From contig JAQGDQ010000002.1 in assembly GCA_030141605.1 (NCBI GenBank), forward strand, positions 1,596,501 to 1,656,500: a DNA stretch of 60,000 nucleotides. Reading direction: 5' to 3'. The notes beneath the pieces were generated by a model. That model was not told where the DNA came from, did not search any database, and saw only the letters and a program-made list of their open reading frames with translations. The position numbers and the translations under genes are program-made. How positions within the stretch are numbered: the stretch's first letter is position 1; the number at the start of each line of letters is the position of its first letter. Shown here piece by piece: positions 23,225-37,200 of this stretch. Origin of the DNA: Tubiluchus corallicola (taxonomy: Eukaryota; Priapulida; Priapulimorpha; Priapulimorphida; Tubiluchidae).

Positions 23225-23467
23225 TTATTGTGTAAAAAATACATGTCTGTGGCCTCCTATAGGGTAAACATCAAATGATCTGTCACGACGAAACGCATGA
23301 CGTATAGATTCACCCGTCATTAATCTAAAATGTCCAATACCAGCTCCATGAACCAGGAGAAGCCCACTACTATAAGCGTCCACACGATATTGGCTACAAA
23401 ACGTACGAAAAACGTGGGTTCTAACTTCTAACTTCGGTTCTAATTCTTCAATATGCAACAAATAAGC
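23225..23467 (-). other. Isolated coding-like open frame, unassigned
   Basis: An open frame of about 80 codons on the same strand as foxL1, 0.8 kb beyond its start codon. It has balanced composition (Arg, His, Gly, Asp and aromatic residues), unlike the Ile/Leu/Asn-rich frames typical of this window. There is no ATG at its beginning, so if real it would be an internal or terminal exon or a pseudogene fragment. The sequence ends near GGHRHVFFTQ. I do not recognise a family. Chance is possible. Confidence 0.15.
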
Positions 23468-23695
23468 CTACATTTCACACAAAAAACGAAATTACTTTTT
23501 TAAAGTAAAGAAATGGGTCTATTTCTTTATTATTTTGAACGTGATACGATCATAGCTACGTTTAATAGAACTCCGCAAATAAAAAATGGTAAGCTCTTGG
23601 TAATAGTGTTTCGAAATGATGCTAGTGCGTAAAAATTGCATCTAAAATTTGCACAAACCTGTTAAACAACTATTATGAGTGTAAAAGCGTTTAGC

Positions 23696-23781
23696 GTAAA
23701 ATAGTTAGCCCGCTCATCACGCTCATTTTAAAATAGTTAAACTTGTCATCACTGTCATATATGTATGACAGTGATGACAGG
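23696..23781. repeat. Imperfect tandem duplication ending in a 19-bp-arm hairpin
   Basis: The block aaaatagtta...ctcatcac.ctcat occurs at about 23697-23725 and again, diverged, at about 23730-23759. The second copy continues into a hairpin: arms acttgtcatcactgtcata (23741-23759) and its near-exact reverse complement (23764-23782), with a 4-base loop and one mismatch. A (TA)n tract follows. Confidence 0.75.
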
Positions 23782-23785
23782 TGAT

Positions 23786-23813
23786 TATATATATATATAT
23801 ATATATATATATA
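23786..23813. repeat. (TA)n microsatellite
   Basis: Fourteen uninterrupted TA units directly after the hairpin. Confidence 0.95.
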
Positions 23814-25073
23814 GATGGTAAAGGCCTTTTTATTATAAACCCTTTTTATTAACAACTCTTGCGAAAATGATTTTAAACAATAATATAAGTGTTTGAACAG
23901 CCTTATAAAATTAGAAACAATGAATTTTTTGCCGGACAGGTTTTAAATGTAAAGAGTATGTACGAGTAAGAGTAAAATTTTAAAATGTAAGAGTATGTAC
24001 GAGTAAGTAGCACTGGCAAAAGATTTTCACTCATCACACAATAATTATGTTTACGCTTAGAATATCATGCGATTCGTATGAATAGTATTCCATAATTTAC
24101 GCAATTATTGCACGCCTAAGTGTTATATGACATGTTGTTCGCTCCACCGCTGAGTGAATACGCCATCTCCACCATAGTGTCTATTTCTCTGTTGTTTATT
24201 TGCGTGTTCCCTCGACCCGGTATCAACACAACCAGCCACTTTAGCAATTACACGTTGTATCAATTTCAGAAGGTTTCACGTTAGCCCAAGTCTAAATTAC
24301 CAAAACGTTGTGCAGCCCTTTATTCTATTTTTCACTACTGATGTATCTCTGTGCAATATTTTTTCATTAAATGACGACTGTCATCACACTTTTATTTGTT
24401 TATAATAATATATTCTCCACTGGAGATACAAACGACAAAAAAGTTTGCGTAATTAATACAAAGTCACGTTTTAATTTACAGTGTAAACTTACACATAGGT
24501 AGCACATTAATAGCATTTTCTTATGCAGAGCAAAATAAGTGAGTACAGCCGTGGATTTCAATAGCGAATTTAGAAGAGGTATAGGATGCAGTTCCTTATC
24601 AGTGGTGACGACACTTCGAAGGCAAAACGTGACAGAAGAGAAAAACGGGCAATCCGGAGACAATGCAAAACATTTGAATTAGGTTTTCATCAAGAAAATA
24701 TTGAGGTCAAGCTAAACTGGCAAAGCAGTATTTTATTGGAAGAAGTCTCACCTTTTTCAACCGTGATACCCCACTAAACTGTAGGGGAAACAAGTTTTTA
24801 TATTTTTCACTTATACAGAAATAAATTGAAATTGATGAAACTAGTCTCTGCATTCGTTAGTCGTTTTAACATCAAACTCAAACACAAATATCCAAAAACG
24901 TTAGACAACTATTTATAAAGTTGCTCTGCACGTGTTCTTTAGAAACGCCGGAAATTGGCCAGGGAAGCTCCTCCTGCTCAACCACTGAGAATAAATTACT
25001 AATTAATTATTAAGACTTTTAATTAGAAAGCCATTATAGCGTGTAGACAAGATCAGGTCTAACAGCCATTACA
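23814..25073. other. Intergenic, no gene recognised
   Basis: AT-rich. Contains a small duplication (gtaagagtatgtacgagtaag, about 23950-24008, two overlapping copies). Confidence 0.5.
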
Positions 25074-25235
25074 TTCGTCGTCGTTGTTGTTGTTGCTGAC
25101 ATTTTATTTTATTGTTGTTGGTGTTACTTACACCGCAATCATTATATTGCTGTTGTTGTTATTGCTTGCTGTTGCCAATGCTGCTGTCGCTGCTGCAACT
25201 GCTGTTGCTACTCTTGCTATTGCTATTTTCAATTG
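25074..25235. repeat. Degenerate (GTT/GCT)n trinucleotide tract
   Basis: About 160 bp dominated by gttgttgtt and gctgctg words with interruptions. The - strand would read as Gln/Asn-rich if translated, but stops and the lack of flanking exons argue against coding. Confidence 0.8.
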
Positions 25236-26140
25236 AATATGCACATGCTATTCGATTTTACTAGCCAAGTGTAGGAAATTGTATACATTTTCTACATACA
25301 CTATAATTATATTAAGACTAGTACGAATTTGATTGGTGTGTGCCGCGTGCTCTCATCTGGCAAGCAACAGCCATTAAGAAAACATTATGCACTCTAACAG
25401 CTGTTTACGTTTTCGTATATTGTAGAGTTGCATTTGCATAAAAATGGTCAAACAACGAAGTATGTTGTATCAACAAACGTTGAATATGTTACTAAAACAA
25501 CGTAAAGAAAACACACGCTAGGTGCGCTAGATGAGAGTGGACAACCCGTCCACTGACATAGGTTGTTTAGTTGTAGTTGTTGCTAGTTTCTCTTCCTATA
25601 AAAATATGTAAAAAATAAAAGTAACAAAAAGGATAATTTGCACGTTTTTAACAACACACGTCTCTTACATCACTATCCTACATTTTTAGTTAGTTTTTAT
25701 CACGCGAAATGATTTCACTTATAAAGAGCACGCAAAATACGAAATAAAGTGAAATGTTAAGAAAATGTAAAAATTTTAATCAGAATTGCGCAAGTTATGC
25801 AAATGAGTTTTTATCACTTTATCAAAATACCTTAAATAAGATTATGTTAAATTAGTTGGGATAGGACAGATTCAAGACTTATGTTACGAAATTATTTTAT
25901 GATATGTTAGGCGGTTAGGTTACTCGAGTTTTTCATCAGACAGGACTAATTCAGGTTGCGCTAGATAAAACCAACAGGTAGTAATAGGGTGATACCAAGC
26001 TATGATTTCTTACATGTTACTTATTTATGTATACGTTAGATTAGATTAGATAAGGTTGGTCAGGCTAGTCTAGGTTACGCCCGTAAATCTAATTAAGTTG
26101 GGTAAGAATAGATTAGGCTAGACTGAATGAATTTCAATTT

Positions 26141-26200
26141 GATAGTGCTTGATTAACTTAAAAATAAGATAGTTCTTGATTAAAGATAGTGTTTGATTAA
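26141..26200 (+). repeat. Triplicated 16-bp unit
   Basis: gatagtgcttgattaa (26141-26156), gatagttcttgattaa (26168-26183) and gatagtgtttgattaa (26185-26200). They lie just after a ttagattagatt-rich stretch (26034-26130). Confidence 0.85.
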
Positions 26201-29200
26201 ATTAGATTATAGTTTAAATTTATTTATTATAATGCAATCGAGCCCCGTCTCAATTGAACTCTACGTTTTATATCTTAAATTTTAACTAAAAATACTAAAA
26301 TGAATTGAATAGAATTAAACCATTATAATTAACCACTTTAGAAAGTGAAACAGTATAACTTAAAAAGTAATGTCTGAGACGGAAGCACTACTTTTGTTTT
26401 TCTGCGAGGAAGGTCAAAATTGAGGACTGTCAATGTTTCTCATAGTTCTGGGCGAGCAATGGCAATAGAGGTATAACTAAATATAGGTATTCTAAGTGAA
26501 ACAAATCATTTCAACAGTACGCTATATAGTGTCTGTGTAAAGTGTAAAGACTAAAGCAGATCTCTGATACCTAATAATTTAACAATTGTTTAAATGTTTG
26601 GCAAAACCTTGAGCATGGCAATCTTAATATTTTCTCACTTTTAATACAATATCTCACGCATTTCACTCAAGCAAGGCCACCCATTAAACATAGGGTCTAT
26701 ACACAGTGTAGTAAAATATCCGCTTTTGTTTTATATGAAATCCTGTTTTTAATAGCAGTGGAAATGAAAACAGAAAAATCACGCTGATATGAATCGTATG
26801 ACAGATGAATGCTCAGTCGGATTAGCATGTACGTGCCTATAAAAATAATTAACAGAAGTCACTGTTGGAACCCATGCGAAATTATATCTATCAAATCAAT
26901 AGATAAATAAATTTTAATATCAATAAAAATCACGGCCACCCGTGAGAGATCTGCGCTCATAAAGAAATGTCACGACTTCGTTTAAACATTTCGTGCCTAG
27001 TCCCAATTATCGCCGGCATTGCTTCATTTACATGCTGACGAAGAAAAACAATTGAACATGCTTGAATGTTATTTCTCCCGCGCACAGTCCTGTGGATTAT
27101 TTTAACCCGAGCGCTAATTTATGCTAGTGTTTAACTTAAAATTAATAAATATTTCGGCATCTATGCCGGCTCGTAAAAAACAGCTAGCGATTCACGACAG
27201 CCCGTCTGTTCTGTTTGTCGTGCCAATACTCTAATTACGAGAGGCAAAACAATAATAGCAATTTTATTTGTAACATCGGGAGCGGGAGAGAGAAGGAATA
27301 ATATTTTCATTAACGCGTTTGCAAGATAAATTAAAATTCCTGCCACATATGCATAACGCCTTGTTATTTTCCTGCTGGTGGTATTTTAATTTTCAAAAAT
27401 TCAAAGTCATTAACCGTCAAAGGCGGATTCATTATGGACGTCCCAAAGTCTGCTTGGATTGCAAGCGCACGTCTTGCGCTGTTAACTATGCAACATGCAC
27501 AAAAATTCATAAATATATAGGCCTATTAATAGACCTGCGACCCTGCAGACCCTATTATGCGACAATATACGATGCAAAATTAAATTAATAAACGACAATG
27601 ATTATCCAAATTTGATTATCCATTTTCCACAGAGGTAAAAACCAAGAAACTTAAATTAACTTTCTAAACGAGTGTTTTTGCATAAGATGTCTCCATTTTT
27701 ATCAGTTGTGTCATCAGCTGCATGCACATTACAAATTTACGTACAAATATTGAATAAGGACTGAAAATAATACCTTCACATAAGTTTACTTGTTATATAT
27801 AGTAAGAACTTATACATGTAGCTGTCACAATTTAATGGTTTTGAAGAAATATCTAAATGGTTTCCAATTAGATGATTGGTTGAGAGAAGAATTGTATTCT
27901 TGTCACTAATGTGGCAGATCCTACATGTATCAGACTATGTATCAACAATTGATCAGTAAATCCGTGAACAAAAATCTTAACAGTTAATCAGTCTGAGTCA
28001 ATAAAATGTTACTGAACAATTTCTGAAACGAATGTCCAGAATATTGATTTTTGAATTTGCAAAGTTAACGAGTAAAGCTTATTTCTTTAAGAGTGACAAA
28101 CCCCTCTGGCTTAAAATAAATAAAAGAGTGTGGTTATAAGTTCGTTTTGTAAATAAGCATTTACTTTTGCGAGATTTTAAGTAAAAATATTTTTTGATAT
28201 TTATTCTTGCACTTTTATATGCTATAACGTAATATATCTGATAACACTTTTTGAGAGAGATAAAATGTGCCCTTGTATAATAAAATTCAGAACTTGTCAG
28301 TATAGTAGCGGCTATGAAGTAATGATGGTGACGGCAACAGTGGCGATGGTGTCAGTTACGATGAGATAATTATTATAGTAATCATGACTAAATGGTAGTT
28401 TTAGATCGATCTTTTGGCACAGTAGCTGACTTCATCCAAGTTTTATGTTAAATTGCCATTTTATAGCTCGTCTATATTTCTTATTAGGACATTTGTTAAT
28501 TATATACATTGCCTACGTTTTAACGCCATTTTAAATTAAAGAGGTGAGAATATCGCAACGTTATTTTTAAAACAAAACTTCACTTCTCGAAATAAAAAAT
28601 TAACAAGCTCCATGCTAATTGAAAAACTGGCATTGTGTCATTAATTGGGCATATTTTCAATCAGTTGGTATAAAGTATGAAAAATGTCACTAGCGACTAA
28701 TTTTTCGAAAAAAAGAAAACGTCCCATATGCTCATTAATATAGTCATCAAGCTACTGATATTATATAATTGCACTCGGGGAAGTGCTGATCTACTGAAGT
28801 TTTTCAAATGCAATTTATTGTCAAGTAGCTTCGCGCATATTATCGCTCATTTTATAAGGCATCTGAAATACAGATATTCACCAAATCGCATCGCATTTTG
28901 TGAAAATACGGAATGTTTTATGAGTGATTTATAAGTCGTATATGCATTTATTGTATGTATGTGTTGTATGTAAGTATGTATTTATACATCTAAATACATG
29001 TATATAGTATACTATTGTTTATTAACCTTTTCTTGTTTTCACTTTTTATATGTTGAATCTTAGGCAGGGAGGCGAACAGCAGATATCCATTTTTGTTGTT
29101 TTGCATCAGGGAAAGCCAGGTGCGTGTATCCTACTTATAACAGTTTTTTAGTTGCTAACAAAGAGTTTTTGTTCATATAAACTTTATAATTTTTATAGAA

Positions 29201-30306
29201 AAATTTAATTTTGTACATTCAGACTGCTGATGCTGAGTGTTTCCTGCGATGTGTGATCTTAAGGTTTCCTACGTTGCAGAAATTAATACAAGTGTGTAGG
29301 TAAACTACTTCGTATGCAACTGTCTAGCTTCTACATTTTTGACACTACGTTTTTGTCTAAGGCACATATCTTACTGCCCAAGGCTCCGATTTAACACTGC
29401 ATTCTTAAGAGCAATATTGCGCAAAAACTGACGAAGATCGCAAAAAATTTATCAAGCGCTATATGAAGCTTACGAAATACTTTACGAAAATACGTAAGTG
29501 GAAGAGTTTGACTCCCATAAACACTGCGATACTTCGTAAGAACGATCTCACGAAAAAAGCGTTCGCGAGATTGTTGATAAATAGCAGTCATTCAGTTTGA
29601 ATACTATAAAAAGGGCCTGTATTTATTCGAGAAAGTATTCGAGCAAAAATGATTATCAATCATCATTGTCATTATCAATCATGAACTATTGATCTATAGT
29701 TAGGTCTATAATTCGCCTATAATTAGACTTAATTCAGGTTCCAACTTCAAATTTAATTTGTTTAGTTTCAAACTTAACAGTTTCAGTTGAAGCCTACGTA
29801 TAATTCCATGTTAACTTGAAAAAGTCTATTTCATTAATATAGTTTTAATAAAAATTCCGGACAGAACTATTTCATATAAAATGCGCATTGATTGAAGACA
29901 ATTACAGACGCAGAAAATAATATAAAGAAACATTAATTTATTATCGTTGTTGGTTGCATTTATCATATTTGTGCGCAGTTAATTAAACTGCCTAATATTA
30001 CAATCTTTTGTTTGAACCAGGGTTATCACATCTTTTCTACGGCAAAAATCAATATCATGCAAAAAATGTGCGTTGTTACATGTATGTGTCAGTTTTTTTG
30101 AAATGAAGCCGCAGTGCGTCTCTTATAATTCGTGGGTATTACTTGTGCGGATTATTGATTTAGTATGATATGTTGAAATAGAAAATGAAATTAAATTTAC
30201 GTAAAGTATTTACGTTCCCATATCTGCAGAGAAGCTAGTCCCTAAACTAGATAGCCACAGTGATTCTTTTGTCTTCTGACAATAGAAGCCATTTATTGTT
30301 AAATCC

Positions 30307-30349
30307 GTTCATATGTTAAAGGAAAGGATGTTCATATGTTAAAGGAAAG
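30307..30349 (+). repeat. Exact 20-bp tandem duplication
   Basis: gttcatatgttaaaggaaag at 30307-30326 and again at 30330-30349. Confidence 0.9.
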
Positions 30350-32315
30350 TCACTTGGCATGTAGGGTTCATCTTACTTCTATCACTTTAACTTATTCTCC
30401 GTTTGCAAACTGTTTTTAAATTGTCAAACTAAAATTGACGAGCAAAAACTGTCAGTCTAAAAACTGACGCATCTTTACACGGCGTTAAACTTTACTCTGG
30501 TAGCAGGTGTTCAGCAAGGGGTGTCAATCTGCTATTATAGTTTCTGTGCGGTAATAGTTACAAAATTATGAATCAATCAGATTACTCTAGAGAAGTCCTA
30601 TGATTTTCTCCATTAAGAACAAATTGCAAGTTTATTAAACGTATGTACTTTTAAGTCTCTAGCGTTAGTTATAATGTTCACTTTAACAACCGCGCAAACT
30701 GCGTGCATATTTAATCAGGCTTTCAATCTGCCGCAAATTATAGTAAAATTATTATATAGGTTGAAATAATTATAAAATTAACATTATGCTATGAAGTAAA
30801 CACATTTTTCAATTAACAAGGTAAATTAATTTCAACTTTACTGCTAAATGTTTATAAAGTTATAATAAAGTTATTACTTTAAACTAATAAAATTTGTTTA
30901 AATTACTCTATAATGTGAAATTTAAATTTCTTATAAAAACAAAACAGGGTGAATTTTAATATATAAAGTGTGACTTCCACGAACCTTATATGATTGTGTT
31001 TTATAATTTTTCTTTTTAGTTGCCCTTCAATGACGTTCACATTTCTGCGCGATAAGAAACAATGGCTATGATGCCATATTGTATTGGATATTGTATCTGA
31101 ATGTGTAAGCTATTGTTTGATGTTTGTCAATTTAAAAATTCGTTAATTTCGCTGTTTACACGATCTAATTAGCGTGACCGTTTGTTGAAATCAGAAGCCA
31201 ATGTATTAAAGAAATCGCTGAAATTTGGTTTTCACAAATGAAGACCGGCCCCCGATATCCAGAAAAGTTTTCCATACTTCCTTTAATTAACGTTTATCCA
31301 ATTTACTTCAGATTTTGTTTCCAGGTTTCACTGTTTACTACTTCATCATAAATACGCTTTGGTATCTCCAAAGTATTTCAGTCGTTTCAGTAATAAGTTC
31401 ACCATATTGCATTTTCTTCATACCGAATTAAATCGCGTTATTCTTTTATCGTCTGTCTGACGTCGGTCTGGTGTCACAAACACAGAAATCTCTTTAGAAC
31501 TGTGTTAATGGCCATTGACAATAACCCGTCAATAAATCAAAGCTGCTAAAGTAATTTACACACACAAAATGTGAATGAAATCCTATTCTAGGAATTGAAT
31601 GGGAGACTTAATTACGATATTCAATTTCTGGAAGGCAGCACATACGATGTAATCCATCCAATTTAGTACCAATATACACGCTGAACTTTGCTCATCGCCA
31701 ATTTCCAGCTTTTTCTGAAATAGTACCATTTAAGGTAATTTCGGATGATTTGTTCTGTAGGGATGCTGTTTCCAAGGCTTGTAGTTTTGCCCACATTAAT
31801 TTCGTGGTAAATGACAGTATAGTCTCTCGGCCATATTCTTTCCGCAGTTACAACATGTCTGGTGTTTCATGGGTTGCTTACGCAGCAAGTACAATGGGGG
31901 GCAACTAGCTCTCAGCATAAAATTTAAACTACTACTTAGGATCCACCGGCAGAACCTCTGCAAGTGCTTCGTCAAGTGTCTACTAATTTTCGTACAACAG
32001 CAGCTTACAGCTGTTCTACAGATACAGCCTATTGTTTTATAAAATCGTGTTGCAGTATTTTTCACATAACATACATTTTCAAACAGTGCGTTGAAACTCT
32101 CAGTTTGTTTTAAAGCTGTTGCAAGAGTTCGATAATGTTGCAATATACATTGCAGGTCTTATTTCTGTGTTGATACTAAAAGCAAAAAAGTCGGAAAATA
32201 ATTTACAAGTCACACCTTTCACAAACCACATGACGGCAGCTAACCAAGTTCCCATGAAATAAGTTATGTAACCGTCACAGTCGGCTGTGTAAATGTTATA
32301 CAAGTACCATCTCTC

Positions 32316-32691
32316 TTTTCACACAGTCAACACCAATTTTAAGTACAACCATAGATCAACCCTTATAACAATCAGTGTGAAAACAGCCTTAAGCATGGAT
32401 AACAAGAGTTTTCTTGCCTCCACCTGTTCCAAAAACGGATTTTTCACTGGGCGGCTGCCACACAAAGCCGTCAAAACTGGGTGGCCAGCGAAAATACTAA
32501 TATTATAATCCACGTTGGATGTTTGTGTTACCTTTCTGACGGCGTGTGATAATATTTTTCTTATAAACTTTTTTGCCGCGGCGCACCCCTTTGTATTGAG
32601 TTTTGCATGTTTTGATTGTTGCACAGTTGGCATTTGTGAATTAAACAAACCCAATGTGAGAAGGGATGTGTTATGCACGTCTGTGTGAAAA
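32316..32691. mobile_element. Possible MITE with short inverted ends
   Basis: TTTTCACACAG at 32316-32326 is the exact reverse complement of CTGTGTGAAAA at 32681-32691. A related word cagtgtgaaaa occurs inside at 32373-32383. The interior is GC-richer than the surroundings and leaves long open frames on both strands (32319-32741 on -, 32293-32508 on +), none recognised. No clear target-site duplication was found, so this is tentative. Confidence 0.25.
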
Positions 32692-33092
32692 CACACGCAA
32701 TCCTCTTTCTTTGTCTCACGTGAAATCAATATATCATTCAATTTATAACAAAAAAAACGTCTGCATTTTGAAATATGTTAGGCCAGTAATGTTTTTCTTT
32801 GTTTGACATCACAGGATCACAGAATATAGCTTATAAAACTAGGACTCGGTTGATATAAACGACAGCGGATACTAGGTAGAAATTTCGCGCATTATTGCTG
32901 TAAATTTCGTACCAGAAAGCGTCGTTAATAATTCGTTGCTCTCAAACGAATGATAGCACGAAGCCAAAAATTTCGTGTCGATAGTCCGATGGAAACCGAT
33001 TTAACGGCAACTATCCGCCCTTAAAAATGAAATATTGGACACGCAACACTCCAGACACTAATTACGAAGCCTTCATTCGAACATCGCAAAAA

Positions 33093-33283
33093 CCATACTG
33101 AAAATTTTGCATTGTTTTTAAGGAAAAGCGAAGGTTTACAGGAAGTTCAGCTTATTTTAATATTAGAGAGAATATTAGAAAAATTTCAGCAATAAAATTG
33201 TGATAAACATCTCCTGTAATTAGTAAAATCAATTTAAAGCCGCTATCATTTGACATTTGGGTGCACTCATTTTGAACGAAAAG
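33093..33283 (+). repeat. Dispersed repeat, copy A
   Basis: Shares an ordered series of blocks with 39510-39704: atcgcaaaa, aaggaaa, ggaagtt, cttattt, aataaaattgtgataa/aataaaatgtgataa, gtaattagtaaa/gtaactagtaaa, and ctcattttgaacg/ctcattttaaacg. Overall similarity is moderate with small gaps. No coding capacity, so it is an old interspersed repeat of unknown type. Confidence 0.6.
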
Positions 33284-34736
33284 TGACGTAACTCGATTAC
33301 AGTGGCAGTATAAACAACTAACCCACAAGATGTCTGAAAAAACTTTTTTGCAGCTGTAGTCACTATTATCAACTATAAACTATCCAAAACGTTAAACGAG
33401 AGATTATCAATACTATTTGTTGCTTTTTGAAGAATTTATTTGTCCTTAGTTACCGACGATAGGCTAATCCCAAAACTCGGCTACTTAACACCAAGAAATC
33501 ACAGAATAATTAGTTTAATAAGCTAAGTTTCTAATCTATCCTAAGTAACCCATCCGGCACCTACTACATGCTCGCTTGCCCGAAAGTCAATAAACATCTG
33601 TATGCATTTTGACTTTTTTTGAGGTACATATCTGTGTATTAAAGTTCCGTAAGCACTTAAAAGTTGTTGCTATTCGACTCGATGGCTAATTTTTGCATAA
33701 TAAATTATAATAAGCGAATTTCCGAGTGAACTACAGAAGTTTTGTTAGCGTGCCTTTGTGTCGTCCACCAGCTAACGCCATTTTTTTTCAAATATGCCCA
33801 CACGGAGGTTCGCTTGGCAGGATATGAGCATGATATTGGCATTGAAAGTAAAATCTGTTGAATAACAATAACCTTTGTCTTTGACATTGAACCGTCCACT
33901 CAATGGCAACAACTATTTAATTAAAATTTGTGCCCATTCAGCATTATGTTGCCTAGGTTATGTGGCCTAGCTTTTTACATCTCTTTGTGAGTTATTAAAA
34001 ATTCTGCAATTGAAACTAGAAATTTACTAAAACGAAAAAGAGGTTAAGAAGAAAAAAGATCAACGATCCACAATGACGACGACATTAACAACAAAGTCAT
34101 TGTTATAACAATCACTCGTTCAAACGAAATAAAAACAATTAGTGGAAAAACAGCATGTAAACGAGAAAGTTTTGACCAGACTAATAAGTCACTGGTTTCG
34201 ATTTCTTCTTCCGGTCCGTGTCAAAACAAACATTATGTGCGAGGACGCTTAACAAACAAGCACGATAGCTGATAAACTTTGTAATAATCTCACGCTGTTC
34301 CACCATCCATCATTCACTTAGGAAAACTATGGGACCTGATCCAGGGGCTTCAAGCGAGAAGGCTTTCCCCATTCCCCATTCCCCATATTGAAAATCTGTT
34401 TTTTACAAAAATAAAGAAACTTAGTAAAAAACGTTATGGATGTAGTGGCGTGTTGGAAATGCAAGGAAAAACAGAAACTATTTTTAATTTTAGCTTTCCA
34501 AGATGATACTTTAATCTTCAGAATCTCTGTGCTCAATTTTTAGTGTTCAATGTTTTTTACCAAAATAATAAAAAATGAAAATAATGTCAGATGCGCAACT
34601 GTCACAAGTGAAACCGATTTTTCTGATTTAATGAAACAATAATGTGCTAAAAACATTTTTTGCGATTTTGCTGATGCCTTCAAAATTGGATTAATTAGTT
34701 GGTATTGTAAATGATGAAGTTGATAAATGTGGGAAT
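33284..34736. other. Intergenic, no gene recognised
   Basis: AT-rich. Holds a small CCCCATT triplet repeat at about 34367-34385. Confidence 0.5.
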
Positions 34737-34899
<163 letters not shown>

Positions 34900-35196
34900 T
34901 ATGGAGTATGGCATGCAAACAGTTTCGATCCACCATATGCGGATTAATACAGCAACTGAGTAAATGATACCAAACACAAATAAACTTGCACCTTAGGCGA
35001 AAATATTGCCATTTCAAACAGTTTATTGTTTATTTCCTTGAGCGGTTGTTGCATGAAGCAACTTATTATACGAGGTGAATAATGGCCGACGCTGCAAGTT
35101 TTGATTTTTTGTGCGACCATTAAAACAAATAATCAGAAACGGCATAGTATTGTTTCCATATAGCATACACAAATCACATTCATGTTTGCTTTTAGA

Positions 35197-36314
<1,118 letters not shown>

Positions 36315-36440
36315 GCTAAGTGTTGTACCGCAGCGCCACCTCTTGCCAAAAGAAATGACATTCTATTTTTGTAGTACTGTACATGTAATCCGAGCAACTT
36401 AGAGTTGCTCCGTAGCGCCACACATTATCAAAACAAAGTG
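36315..36440 (+). repeat. Diverged direct repeat with a palindrome at its second copy
   Basis: Copy 1 (36315-36357) and copy 2 (36398-36440) share gttgNNccgNagcgccac and a downstream caaaa-aaatg/aaagtg block. Copy 2 starts within a perfect 8-bp-arm hairpin, gagcaact-TAG-agttgctc (36392-36410). Confidence 0.65.
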
Positions 36441-37200
36441 TTAATCAAGTGCACAGTGTACATAATCTAGCTGTCCTTATTTTATTGCACGTACACTAGA
36501 CTTCTTTTTTCTACCAGGTAAGAGCCAAACTCAAAGACTATCAATTGCAGTTAATAGCTAAGTACTTTTCCAATGCACCGGAGATTTGTAGTTTCAACGA
36601 CGAAAAGTCGTAGGAAATCTTTCTTAATGGTGCATACCACAAGCTTAATTGGTAATCTTGTTTTGTCACTGTAAATTTTGATTTAATAATGTACAGCACA
36701 AATCGGTTTCAGCATTTTAATCAGTCCCATTGTTTGAACAGTCCCAACATTTTTTTAAAATTTAAAGCAACGTTAGCGGCATTAAAATTATCTCAAGCTC
36801 ACCCATATACAGACCATTTGTTCCGCCGAAGCTGATGACTGACGACGAGTAAAAAAATGTATTGAAAGTAAATTAAGCGCTGCTGTTGTTGTTGCCGCGC
36901 TGTATGCTGCGAAATATGCAAGTTTATAAAGTGTAGAGAAACATAGTGACACTGCTTCAATTTATATCACAGGGTAACATTTTAATTTGCTGCCAAAACC
37001 ATTTTTGTGTTTGCGTTTAACTTTCGAAAATTTGCAAGCTTAATAAAATTTAAAATTAACAGATCGCTGCAGTTCTATGATTTATACTGATAATTGTGCA
37101 GTAGTATTCGATAAACAATGACCCGTATGAACTAAAACCTGCGTACGTGAAACTATAGATCGTTACGTGAATCGCGCTTAACACCATATTTACAACAAAA

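Larger units (their letters stand above)
25236..32315. other. Gene desert, no gene recognised
   Basis: About 7 kb of AT-rich DNA upstream of foxL1. It holds short local repeats listed separately (26141-26200, 30307-30349). A sub-region of higher complexity with taattac/taattaa words at about 26930-27320 could be regulatory. Open frames at 27319-27588, 29391-29591 and 31796-32143 show no recognisable family. Confidence 0.5.

Noticed and set aside
23741-23782. microRNA precursor
   Set aside because: Arms of 19 bp with a 4-base loop are too short for a canonical precursor, and the hairpin is tied to a local duplication.
31796-32741. Chain of - strand open frames (140, 67 and 115 codons)
   Set aside because: The first two share a frame split by a TGA; the third is in another frame. 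No recognisable domain. Part overlaps a MITE-like segment, so chance or a relic is more likely than a gene.
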